In this document: in pieces, positions 1 to 62,955 of the stretch
How positions within the stretch are numbered: the stretch's first letter is position 1
Layout of the letters: each line of letters starts with the position of its first letter
Assembly: GCA_003991915.1 (NCBI GenBank)
Contig: RQTK01000531.1
Location: 63,667 to 127,666 of the forward strand
DNA length: 64,000 nucleotides
Reading direction: 5' to 3'
DNA from: Elysia chlorotica
Lineage: Eukaryota > Mollusca > Gastropoda > Plakobranchidae
Notes under the pieces: model-generated
What the model was told of the DNA's origin: nothing
Databases searched by the model: none
The model's input: only the letters and a program-made list of their open reading frames with translations
Translations under genes and position numbers: made by a program

Positions 1-2370
<2,370 letters not shown>

Positions 2371-3112
2371 ATTTTTTGTCAGGATTGATCTAGCTTGTGG
2401 TTTATAAAGATTTATCAAAATGCGAATATACAGGATAGCCACTTAACAAAAGTTTTAAAAAATCAATTGAAACGAACACCCAAAGAGATAAGCAAAAGAA
2501 TGCGAAATCGTAACAGGAGATCTTGATTGGGGAAAAGAAGGCACAGCAAGGTACGCCAACAATTCAAAATGCGTTGTGTGCGAAGTGGATCAAAACAGGT
2601 ACAGTGGAGGACACGAAAAAATAAGAAGTACACCTGATCATGTTATCAAGAAGATACGGGCAGGTAATGGTTGAGAAGTTCACACAGCACAAGATAAGAG
2701 TTAGTTTACTGCATTGTAAGGCGCGTATAACAAGGAAGTGAATCGAAGCTATATCACCGAGTCACAACCTATGCACCCTTTTAAAAATAACCATTATCAA
2801 AAATCAGAAAATCTTCAGTCTTTGGAATTCCTCATGTACCAGCTTACTGCTATAAACTAACGAGAGAATATGCTTGGTTAGAATCTCTATTTAAACAATG
2901 ATAAGTGATATGCCTTTTTCTATCCACTATAGAATTTCTTTGGGGAATCATTTATTTCATTTATCTGATGACATTCGTTATAAAATACATGTATGCCTCT
3001 TTTAGAGGCTTGTATGTCATTGTAACCTATTGTCTTTCCAAGTATTCAGCAACTTAACTATGACTCATTACTCTTGATTCATTTCTTTTCCCCATTCCCT
3101 CCAACCTCACAG
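2371..3112. other. Spacer / intron upstream of unknown gene exon
   Basis: About 740 AT-rich bases between the tandem repeat and the first visible exon of the unnamed gene. It ends in a pyrimidine-rich acceptor (CCCTCCAACCTCACAG). Around 2500-2660 a broken reading frame weakly resembles a transposase helix-turn-helix region, but it is too decayed to call. Confidence 0.5.
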
Positions 3113-3258
3113 CCGACTACCACTGCGAGAATGGTGTATATCAGGATCTGTCTGACCTGGCCCTAGCTGCCAGGCTCAGCGCCTATGCCCCTTTCCTGAG
3201 CAGATTGAGAAAGAAACAAACTCATGTATCAGGGCAAGATATAGCAGATCACATGCAG
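3113..3258 (+). CDS. Unnamed gene, internal exon A
   Basis: Opens after CAACCTCACAG and closes at CACATGCAG|GTAAAC. The frame that starts with the last two bases of a split codon is open for 48 codons (DYHCENGVYQDLSDLALAAR then LSAYAPFLSRLRKKQTHVSG...). It ends in phase 0, which fits the next exon. I do not recognise the family. Earlier exons must lie left of the window or be unrecognised. Confidence 0.6.
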
Positions 3259-3817
3259 GTAAACCCACATGCAGCTGTATAATTCATTTGGTTCATCCAT
3301 CGTTTACCCCGATACGTTGCTAAGAGTTTACATGGAGTGTAACCATTTATATCAACATTTTCTATCAATTTATTGTATATGAAAATTCAAATTAATCATG
3401 ACAATTACCCAAGTTAAACCGGCAACCTAGTTTAAAAAAACCTACCTGCCTGTCATCCTACCAAACAAATCATAATACCAAATTTCACAATGAAGCAGTG
3501 TGATGTATAAATTCTATAAACGTTTTCATGGTATGATAGAGTTTGTGATTTTTAGTCATGTGGTTTATCTCTGAGTGAAATAAATTTTAGTGCTGATTGT
3601 TTCATAGACATTTCTATGTAAAGAGAATTTGCAACTGGTTTTAAAAAGCTATTTTATGGCTGCACACCACAGAATGTACTGAACAACAATAAAATATTCC
3701 TTTGCACACACACACACACACATATATATTATTTATATATATATATATATATATGATTCTATAGTATTATATAGTATTAAGATTATATGAACAGGTATCC
3801 TTTAATTTGCGTTGAAA

Positions 3818-4230
3818 TTATTGTCTAAAAATGTGCGCTTTTAATTTAGAGTTAAAACATTCTATAGAACCTAAGTTTTTCAAATTTATTCCATATTTGA
3901 GCATTTTGTTAGGGAAAGGTGCTTTGTTCAAAATGTATAAGTGTAAGGGTTTCACAAGAAGATCTTTGGCAGAGGAGCGCAATTCTCTAGCAGGGGTGTG
4001 GGGACTTACCAGGTTTGTGATATATTTTGGAAAATAGGGCATTGGAAGAGAAGTTGATTTATAATCTAACGCATACTGGCAGCCATTGAATGAAGATCTT
4101 CTAGAATTTCTTCTTGAAACTTTTTTTACAAGTCTTGCCGCATTGTTAATAATTTGCTGACTTTGATTAAAGTGATATTGTAGAAGACCAGCTAACAACG
4201 AGTTGCAGTAATTAATTCTAGATAATACAA
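3818..4230 (-). mobile_element. Decayed LINE reverse-transcriptase C-terminus (CR1/L2/Rex-like)
   Basis: On the minus strand the reading INYCNSLLAGLLQYHFNQSQ, then NNAARLV, then SPHTPARELRSSAKDLLV and a final FNSKLKAHIFRQ before a stop, follows the usual end of CR1/L2-type LINE ORF2 (NSLLAGLP..QNAAARLV ... RSLRSS..LLL ... FKS.LKTHLFR). Only about 135 codons remain and the middle has diverged. It lies antisense in an intron and looks like an old insertion. Clade assignment is from remembered family motifs only. Confidence 0.7.
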
Positions 4231-4883
4231 ACGAGCATACAAGTTTATTTGTGGTATGAGTCGTCTAGTGCGATGTAAACTGAGATATTTTTCTCAATTC
4301 TAAAGAGCGTGTTTTCGCGTGCACTTACATAGCGTTGTGTCCTGGTTAAAGATTTTAATTTTAGATGATCGAATTTTCTACAAATGTGTTCCGTTTTTTT
4401 TCTTCACTTATTAAATATAGATGTTCAGACGTTCTTCTAACTTTTACACTATATATTGTGCTCCAAGATAGAATTGCAAGAGTCGCAGTCATGGTTTTAT
4501 GAAACTCTGAGCGTTCCTGGAACTTAGAAGTAAGCACACAAAATTCGGAGAAATTACAGTTAAAAAAAACCTGAAAGGATAACTGGTGATTTCGTAATGT
4601 ATTCGACTGAAACTCAAAAGCATAGGTCATAATAAGGGGGCTAAGAAAAAACCAGCACCAACAATTTATTGCAAAGAGGCATACTTTTTAGTTGAAAATA
4701 ACCAATATATATAAATGGCGTGAGCGTTATAGTGTTTCATTGTTTCATGTTTGCTTTATGAAATTTTTTATGTAAAGTTAATACACACATACAGTTCAAC
4801 GTAGACAATGTGAGCGCTAGTGCTCATTCAAATAAAGTGAGTCTCTCTCTTTCTCCCTCTGTCTGTCTGTCTATCTGTCTGAC

Positions 4884-4885
<2 letters not shown>

Positions 4886-4965
<80 letters not shown>
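4886..4965. repeat. (CT)n microsatellite
   Basis: About 40 uninterrupted CT units, flanked by CTGT-type degenerate repeats on the left. Confidence 0.95.
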
Positions 4966-4968
<3 letters not shown>

Positions 4969-5282
4969 TCTTTCTCTCTTTCTCTGTATACAAAGAATAT
5001 CTATATCTATCTATCTATATATATTGATAGTTCAAGTTCAACATGTTCAACATACAGTTTTAGCTGAGCTAAAATCTTAACATATCAATATTTCTTAATA
5101 TTTCTTGATACAGAGGCAGGCCTAGTAACATTGATATAACCTATTTATCCTAAAACATGTCATATCGGTTAATAAAAGAGTACGCAGGTCAACGAAAAGT
5201 GTGGATTTCTAATATATTATTTTATCTTTCATTTTAATACTTTCGTGCTTTCTATTTACTATATCATTTTCTCATATTTCAG

Positions 5283-5641
5283 CGCTATTGTGCTTTGACA
5301 AACAAGATCATTTGGTCTCAAAAGTACATGATGAAGCACATTAAATGCCTAAAGGAAGAAGTACAAAACTATGAGCTAATGGTTCAAAAATCAGATTCTT
5401 TCTGTCTGAAACAAAATAATCGTGAGAAGACAACGCCAAGTTTTTCAATACAAAACGAGACAAATAGCACTGGCACCACGGAACAACCGTTTATGAATGT
5501 TGCCCCTACGGGGCTGATGGAAGGGATTGGAGCAATAAGTCTCAGAACAAAGAAGGCAAAATTTGATCCTGGCCAGTACAGCGTTAGCCCTGTGATTTTG
5601 AAAATATTACAAAGTTTACCCCTGGAGCATTTGGATTACAG
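5283..5641 (+). CDS. Unnamed gene, exon B
   Basis: Acceptor TCATATTTCAG|CGC, donor TACAG|GTAATT. It encodes 119 codons plus two bases: RYCALTNKIIWSQKYMMKHI, a short charged stretch with coiled-coil character, a Ser/Thr/Asn-rich middle, then FDPGQYSVSPVILKILQSLP. The frame is uninterrupted and codon use is unbiased, as expected of a real exon. Family not recognised. Confidence 0.75.
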
Positions 5642-6478
5642 GTAATTTCTTAATAGTGGAAGATCTCAATAAGAGGATATTTTACTGGTTTATATCATAC
5701 TATAGCAACTCTCTTAAGGACAGGGATTTTTTTCTGCTATATATTACTTTTTATAAAACTTCACACCTTGAATCAAAATATTTAAACTAAGTTAACAAGA
5801 TAGTTACCAGGCTTATCTCCACTTTAGCTCGTTTAATGGGCAATGTTATGCCCAAGTTATCCGAACATATGTGTAGTAATTGCAACCTCGTAGTAGCTTA
5901 CGACGCGTCGTAATATAAATTATGAGAAAAAGAACGGCTTACGACGATTCGTAAGCTACCGCGAGATTGTTTTTACGGCCCCATTAGTTCAATGTCCACA
6001 AAATCTAACGTTCTTGGTCTGATCATAGCCACACACGAAAGATACCACTGCAGGTTTTTTTTATTATAGAAACTCAAAACATCCACGCCATTTCTCTCAG
6101 TCAAATCAATAGTGGAGATGGAACTATATTCAGTTAATTTTCAGGACGAAATGTGTGTGTCATTAATTTGTTGCACATTCACTGGCGTAAGAAAACTTAC
6201 TACGACTGCGATAGTGAGCGTTTTTATCGTGGACTTAACCAATCCGACAATATTATGTAAAAAAGAAATCTAAACTGAATTTCCAGCTTTGTTAATAGTA
6301 ACATGAACTCTGACTGCATGTAAAAGTTGAAAGCTGGATACGTGGGCAACCCTTTTGATTTTGTTTTTTATAAAAGATTATTTGAAAGCGACAAATTTTC
6401 ATACTCTATTAGATACTTCTATAATTTGCAGGTACAGAAATATTTCTTGGAATCTTAAGGATTGTAATTGACGTTCAG
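5642..6478 (+). other. Intron with two palindromes
   Basis: An 837-base intron. It contains a perfect 16-bp palindrome TTACGACGCGTCGTAA (5898-5913) and an 8-bp-arm hairpin GCTTACGA-CGAT-TCGTAAGC (5937-5956). A related hairpin lies at 63067-63081. Otherwise AT-rich and featureless. Confidence 0.6.
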
Positions 6479-6614
6479 TATCCCAGACTGTAAAAATGGA
6501 TTTGGGAAACAAACAAAAAATATAAATGAAATTGGAATTGTAATGTTAGGCAACCCAGTTGCGATGCTATCCATTAATAATCGAGGAGACATCGGTGCTT
6601 TGAAGCACAATCGG
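6479..6614 (+). CDS. Unnamed gene, exon C
   Basis: Acceptor TTGACGTTCAG|T and donor CACAATCGG|GTAAAC. The first base completes the AG left by exon B (Ser), then 45 open codons follow (IPDCKNGFGKQTKNINEIGI ... NRGDIGALKHNR), ending in phase 0. An alternative acceptor at 6430-6431 also fits the phase but reaches a TGA after 12 codons, so it was not preferred. Confidence 0.6.
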
Positions 6615-6746
6615 GTAAACGTATTTTATTTTTTAGCCGTCACTATCTATTCCTATTATAAGCTTAGAATCTTTGCCTGTTTTTATCATCACGTTACTAC
6701 TTTCTGGACAAACTTTACCTTCTTTACCGTTGTTGTTTTTTTTCAG

Positions 6747-6830
6747 CCAAAATCCTTGCTACTACCAAGCTCCTATAAAGGCATACAGATGCTACAGGCG
6801 TTACAGTCGACATGTGGGTCGCAACAGTAG
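6747..6830 (+). CDS. Unnamed gene, terminal exon D with stop
   Basis: Acceptor GTTGTTTTTTTTCAG|CCA. In phase with exon C it encodes PKSLLLPSSYKGIQMLQALQ and seven more residues before TAG at 6828. A second, longer frame in this exon (to 7026) is phase-compatible with a B-to-D splice that skips C. Its Cys/Arg-rich composition makes it look like a shadow, but an alternative C-terminus cannot be excluded. Confidence 0.55.
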   Translation, partial: PKSLLLPSSYKGIQMLQALQSTCGSQQ

Positions 6831-7017
6831 TGATTTCGCATACATGTTAAAACGCAAGGCTTCCTCATTACGTTGCACATTTCGAAGTATGGCCAGGATT
6901 TGTCCCAAAAAGCGTGCCTTCCTTCTGACTATCATGGAGTTCGATTGGATGATCGTTCCCCCGGCACTTGACATCAACGTTGGCAACCTGTTATACAGAG
7001 CCTGGCGGATGAAAGTT

Positions 7018-7023
7018 AATAAA
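7018..7023 (+). terminator. Candidate poly(A) signal AATAAA
   Basis: AATAAA about 190 bases after the proposed stop of the unnamed gene; a second AATAAA lies at 7363-7368. Either could end the transcript. Confidence 0.4.
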
Positions 7024-7941
7024 TAACTACAACTACCTATTTCTTGAAAGGGATTAAAATATACTATACTTTATACAGGTGTCTGAAGAAACATTGGCTT
7101 TTCCGAAGCAAATTCTTGTTTTTTCGACAATCAGGAAAGCTGAATTCAAAAGAGCTCCGTGATCAATAACCTGTGTTGCTGTTGTAAAGGCAATTTGTGT
7201 TTTTGTTTAATGTACCTGCAAAAACTTGTTACAGTGGCTGTAATAATGCACTATGATATTAAGATATCTGATCAGTTAAATTTACGTTGAAAAAATTATT
7301 GTTTGCATTGTTCATATAAAATTAGCTTTATTCTTGTTTAGTGAAATCTTTCCCCTTGGAAAAATAAAATCAATGCCAATTTTTTAATCAACACGATTAC
7401 CGTGTATCTGTTGTTGTTACCGATTAAATGTATTAAAAAAAGATACTACCACATTGGTAAAAATTCACATGTTGAATCGGTAGCAATGCCAAAAACACGC
7501 TACTGCTCTATTTGCCACATTGGCGTTTTGATTTTATTGTGCATGCTTTAATTTTTTTCATCTTCTTAAAGTACATCTGGAATTGTTGTTTTTTTTCAAT
7601 AACTAAAAACAAAATGTTATTTTGACAGCTATGCCTTTCAGAAGTAGTGCCATTTAATAATGTTACAAAAATGGGTGAACTAAAAATATCGAAAAGGTCA
7701 ACTCAAATGTATCTATAGCACTATCGTAATTTATTTTGAAATAGGACGAATACTGTGAGCGCAATATAGGTCGTCAGAGTTTAATAATATTGCGTCTGCA
7801 TCAATCCGTTCCAATATACTGTTGTGAGAAACATGGATCCATGAGTGAATATTTTTACAAGTATTGAAAAGAAAAAGCAAGACAATCTAGAAATAAACGA
7901 ATAATGATCTTTTTTTTCTATAAAGCAAACCTCTTGTTGAA

Positions 7942-8076
7942 AAAATGATTTTGAAGATTTTAGGCTGTATAAGCTTCGCGTATTATAACACCAGAAACAT
8001 TTTTGGTTACAAAATTCCGCTCATGTTGGTTTTATTAGGCTGCCATGAATAAAAGAATAATGCTTTTTCGCAAGCC
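7942..8076 (+). repeat. Diverged direct repeat, copy 1
   Basis: Shares TTTGGTTACAAAATT, GCTCATGTT and AATAAAAGAATAATGCT in the same order with 8428-8556. The two copies are about 485 bases apart. Confidence 0.75.
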
Positions 8077-8427
8077 TAGTTTACCATCAATAAAAAATAC
8101 TGCTATTTCGTACGTCAACCCCCAATCTTGTAAATCACGAAAGAATAGGATACTTGCTAAACTCCTTGATTTTCTTGTTTGTCAATTACAAAATGTTAAA
8201 GTTTTACAGAGTTAATATTTATTGAAACTCACCTGTGTATATATACAAGAGGAAACAAACTGTACAATATTAACCTTTTTTACTTTATAAAACCTAAAAC
8301 TTGAAAATATGTTCTAAATAAAATATACATACAAGTGCCTTTGTCAAAATAGTTTTTGGAAAACATTTTTGAACTTGTATCAATATATAATTTCTTATAT
8401 CATACTAATCTTTTCATTTTATTAAAA

Positions 8428-8556
8428 TGATGTTGAAGGCTTAAGACTGCATTACCTTCACACCTACAACACAAGAAACTTATTTGGTTACAAAATTTTG
8501 CTCATGTTAGTTTTATCAGACTGCCATCAATAAAAGAATAATGCTGTTTCGCAAGC
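8428..8556 (+). repeat. Diverged direct repeat, copy 2
   Basis: Partner of 7942-8076; contains the same three anchors, including TTTCGCAAGCC at its end. Family unknown. Confidence 0.75.
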
Positions 8557-10576
8557 CCATAATTAATATGGCAAAGCCTTTTTAACGTTTGGGGGTGAGA
8601 GGGGGGGGGGCGAAATTGATACGGCTTTTTAGAGAGGGGACAGACAATTCTACAAAAATAAGCGATGCATTAGTTAAGTGTCATAACTTTACGTTGACAT
8701 AGTCTTAAAGTTATGCAAACACTCTCCATTTTTTGTCATTTGAGCATATAGAGCCAAAAATTGAGAAGAAAACTCTTAGCCATCCGATATTTAAATGCAC
8801 CAATAAGAAGGAGGTCTAAAAATGCGGATTTTTAAATTGAAATCTGGCATACGCAATAATTTTTTTTAAGCGCGCAAACTTTAATGCGCACACTGCACCG
8901 TTATGTTAGAATGATTGGTTAATTGTGGAATCAGGGGATAATGCTACGCCTGGACTAATTTAATGGTTTGTAAATACAAGTATTGAAGTAACATCATGTA
9001 GTTACATTTTTATTACATTAAATACTGTTTCAAACAAAAGATAAGCAATAAAAGCCAATCGCAAAAACGACAAATCATACCAAAAGTTTACAATGATATC
9101 TTGTGAGCGTTTTGAAAAATACACTTTTTTTTTAGCACACTTCAAAGCCATCTATAATCTGATTTGTGGGTACTTAACTAGTTTTTACAGTGCTCCTTTG
9201 TCCAAACCATAATATTCAAAAATAATTAAACGTACATTATTATTTGTCGACAGGTTTAAAACTTTTGTTACAATTGTGTGTATATATTCACAATAAATAT
9301 GTTGGAAGTATACTTGTGAAAAGATGTATAACTTTGTTTGGTGTAAGTTCTTTAGGTGATGAAAAATTATACATTTAATGCATTTGTAATGTCTAAATAA
9401 AACGTTAAGTTTTACAAAAATCAAAGGTCACATTAATGGGTTTTTAGTTTCTTCTCGCAGGGATTCGTTTTTCTATAACTTTTTGAAAAGGGAAGACATT
9501 TTGAGTAATATTATTGTGTTTCGTTTTTAGTTATGTTTTTTGCTTTTTAAAAATGCCACGAAATATGATACTCAATCCAAATATTTAGACATTAAGAAAT
9601 AATGGAAGAAAATATGCTGTGTAATGACATTAAATTAAAAAAAAGTTTTTTAACAATAATAGAAAAATTGAATGTACTTTACCAGGGTACTTAAACAATA
9701 CAATTTCAATACATTAGACGCTTCCAAATCATGGATGTCGTCCCCTACTGGTTGGCTCGGCTGAGAAACAAGCCTATTATCTGTGTGGCAACGTTTGCAA
9801 TATTGTCTTACTTTCTAGTCAATTGACCCATAAACGCCTCAACATTAAAGCCTAGCTACGGATTGTAAACGTTAAGAAATCAAGCAAGCAACCAACTAAT
9901 TATAGTTATAACATAAATATACAGAGAATGTATTTTTGTCTACCCTTCAAAGCTACAATTTAAATTTATATTTTGAAATTAATAGCATAGGTAGGTCGGT
10001 ATGTTACTCAGAAAGAACCTTTGTTTATCCTATCACAGCTTAGCCTGCTCAGCGATAGTGTAAAGCGAAAAAAACAGTGCCGTGCTTACCAGTTTCATAA
10101 CACGGTTAACTTCCAAGCTAAAAAAAAAAACAAGTTTTGTCTAAATTCGATGACTATGCCTGTTATTTTTGGACAGCTTCACTTGCCACTGTTTTTGCCG
10201 TTACCACAACTCAACAAGCAGCAGTGTGTGTGGTTGGACTAGCAGGCGGTTTGTATATTGATTCTTGCATTTAAAGTGTTTTTTCTATGCAGGTGGTGTT
10301 TTTAAACAGTGCCTTTTGTGTTTGGCATGTTTAAGATCTAGATACAAACTTTCTGTGGTTTTTAATACCTACCCAGTTCCAGTTTTGTAAAAAATTTTAG
10401 GAAAACAGAGAGTCAAAGGGCATTTCTTGGTGTCCACTCCAAACCGATGAAAATAAAATTAGCATGCAAACTTTATCATACACAAATGATCGACGCAAGC
10501 ATTCCAGATCCCCACTCACATGATTATACAATAGTTTTCAGAGCACACGAAAATAAACAATCATGACCATTATCAG

Positions 10577-10577
<1 letters not shown>

Positions 10578-10636
<59 letters not shown>
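10578..10636. repeat. (ACT)n microsatellite
   Basis: About 20 ACT units (AGT on the other strand), followed by degenerate ACG/GCT triplets to about 10700. Same motif as the (GTA)n tracts at 1, 1562 and 29468. Confidence 0.95.
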
Positions 10637-11757
10637 AACGACTACGACTACTAATACTGCTACTACTACTACTGCTGCTGCTGCTGTTTCTGCTGCTTCT
10701 ACCATAGTTGATACGATTGCTGCTATAACTATTACTATTAACGCTGATTTTGAATTATCCAAGTTTGTTGGCGCAAATTTCGATAATCAAAAAATGTCAG
10801 ATATTTCGCAATATAATAATAATTATTACAGATGACGAAAAACATAGTTTTAAAATAAAAATGAAGCAATAAATAAAACAAGGATAATGCACTTTTATAT
10901 TTGTATGAAAGGGGTTTCTAAAATTGCGCAGTTCGAGAAGAAAAGGTAAATTTGTTTAGAAACTGTTGGAAATGTTACATGCGAACCTTTTATCTATTCA
11001 TGAACATAATTATTATCATTTTCCCTAGCAACTTCAATTGATTACATTCTAGAGAATGTCTGTTTTATGAGCTTGGCTGCTAATTTTCATTATGATAATG
11101 GCTAATTTAGATCTAGATCACGAATGTCGGGTAGGTTTACCTGATTTCTAGATCTAGACGGCATTATATCAATTCATACCTGGAAACCAATCAATTGTTG
11201 ATCAATTAAAAGGGTCTGTAACGTTAGCTAAATGATTAATTTATTTAAATTTATAATAATACTTATGGAGTGAGTGAGTTTGTTTTAACGGCATGTTAGC
11301 ACGACAACGGTTAATTTTTGCCCATGCATGATGTCCTCAGATAGCTATTACAAAATAGTAGTAAACGTATAAAAACTGTGCATAAAAATGGTTAAACGTG
11401 AAGTATATGTACAGCATTGTAAATGATCCATGTGTGGGACGATCACAGTTAAAATTCATTATACAGATCATTATCCTTTAGAAACAACCTCAATATTCAC
11501 TGAGGACTTAATATAAGTAAAAATGCTCTACAGTGGCTTGGAAGTCAGGTGCAGATGCCTCAGTTTGCTAGGATGTGACTTACGGATAATTGACAGTTGC
11601 AGGTAATGGCTCTGTGTATGCTCTTCACCTCCCACTAGGAAGCTGTAAGCAAGAGTACCACCTGGTATCGTCTTCTAGCCTGAGACACTCCCACCCCCTA
11701 ATCTTAATGTGGTTGGAAACATTGTAGTTTGTTGTTTGTCAGGTTATTCCATCGCGC

Positions 11758-12300
11758 TTTTCAGTTGTCTCTTATAACTGATATAATTATCTGCCATTTA
11801 ATTTCACTCACTTCCAACGTGGGGATCCAGCAGACAGTAATTTTCCTACCATTTTGCTGAAGTTCATGGATATTTCTCATGATGCAAAGAATTTTTGGAT
11901 TTTTTAAGTTTGCATTTCCGACCGCCTTCATCAAGTCAGAGAAGATTAAGACTTTTTCTTTTCTTGAGATGCAGACAGTGTCGAGTGCCATGCACAGAGT
12001 AACTGCTTCCGCAGTAAATATTTACGCCTTCGCGCTCACCCATCAGCATTAAATTTGAAGATGAGTGGCAAGCAGCTTCGACGCAGGTCTCATCTTTAGA
12101 CCCGTCAGTGAAAGTAGATATGGTCTGAATGATTTTCCATGATTTCGTCAAACTTTTTTCTATACAAATCTGGAGAGGTTTTGTCCTTCTAGACAGCTGT
12201 CGGATCGGAAATGCTCCCTGATCTTTCCAGCATTCAGGAAGGAATTTCAGAAATGTTTTACTTTTCAAAAGAATTATTATCTAAGTCGATTTCAAAAAGG
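11758..12300 (-). mobile_element. Decayed non-LTR retrotransposon RNase H fragment, antisense
   Basis: Read on the minus strand, pieces in shifting frames match the better-preserved copy at 37.3-38.5 kb: FTDGSKDET (first catalytic Asp of RNase H), CHSSSN, MALDTVCISRKEKVLIFSDL, VGNANLKNPKIL and ITVCWIPTLEV. Frameshifts and stops show it is dead. RT-RNase H order is typical of I/Nimb-like non-LTR elements. Confidence 0.75.
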
Positions 12301-12896
12301 AGCTGCTGAACCCGAAATCGCGTTTGATGAATATTGGAATTTTTCTACATAACTACATAACATAATTATGTTTTTGTTGTTGAAAGTCTCTTTTATTCCC
12401 ATGATATTCTGAGATACGCTTCTTCCGCCTGAAATCAATCATAGGGGATGCATTTGTATATGATATCAACCAATAACTTTTTCATGCTGCACATTTTTCT
12501 GAGCTTCTGTTAATAGAAATTGTTGTAGGGTGAGTTCATCTGCGTACATGCATAATTATAACTCTTAAGGAAACCTCAAAACATAAAACTCAATTCATCT
12601 TTAAATTGTTATTTTTTTTTTCTCTTTCCATTCCGTAATTCTCAGAAACGAGAAAGTGTATTAATATTTTACATCAGCGTGATATACATGTTTTGTTAAG
12701 TAACTCGTACAAAATTGATTTGTAAAATATACAGAGTACAATCTAAATTTATTGGTTACCTTATGTGTAATTAAAAAAGAGACACTCAATAGAATGATAA
12801 GTACCCCCCCCCCCACACACCACACACACACACACAAAAACAAAAAAAAACACCGGCCGTCTATTTCAAGTCACGCCTTCTCATTTCAACAGTAAA
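12301..12896 (+). promoter_or_regulatory. 5' flank of the dynein gene
   Basis: About 600 AT-rich bases immediately upstream of the first dynein exon, with a poly-C/(CA)n stretch at 12806-12835. No TATA box at a sensible distance and no clear transcription-factor site could be picked by eye. A promoter here is inferred from position only. Confidence 0.3.
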
Positions 12897-12930
12897 ATGT
12901 CTTTAGGAGGAGGTAACCCATCCAATAATA

Positions 12931-62955
<50,025 letters not shown>

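Larger units (their letters stand above)
3259..5282 (+). other. Intron of unnamed gene
   Basis: A 2.0-kb intron holding a (CA)n/(TA)n tract at 3707-3754, an antisense LINE fragment at 3818-4230 and a (CT)n tract at 4886-4965. The acceptor is TTTTCTCATATTTCAG. Confidence 0.6.
7369..11750. other. Intergenic AT-rich DNA
   Basis: No convincing gene on either strand. It contains a diverged direct repeat (about 7942-8076 and 8428-8556), a poly-G run near 8600, a scrap resembling the SINE body at 9738-9780 (CCCTACTGGTTGGCTCGGCTGAG) and an (ACT)n microsatellite at 10578-10636. The poly-Thr and poly-Val frames over the microsatellite are artefacts. Confidence 0.6.

Noticed and set aside
2460-2700. 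Weak transposase-like (Tc1-type helix-turn-helix) reading
   Set aside because: Frame interrupted and similarity limited to a few residues (KWIKTGTVEDT); not enough to call.
6432-6471. Alternative exon after B using acceptor CAG at 6429-6431
   Set aside because: Phase fits, but it stops after 12 codons, whereas the acceptor at 6478 gives an open exon and a good donor.
6673-7026. Longer frame through exon D of the unnamed gene (Cys/Arg-rich)
   Set aside because: It begins before the acceptor and only fits a B-to-D splice; its composition looks like an off-frame reading. Kept as a possible alternative only.
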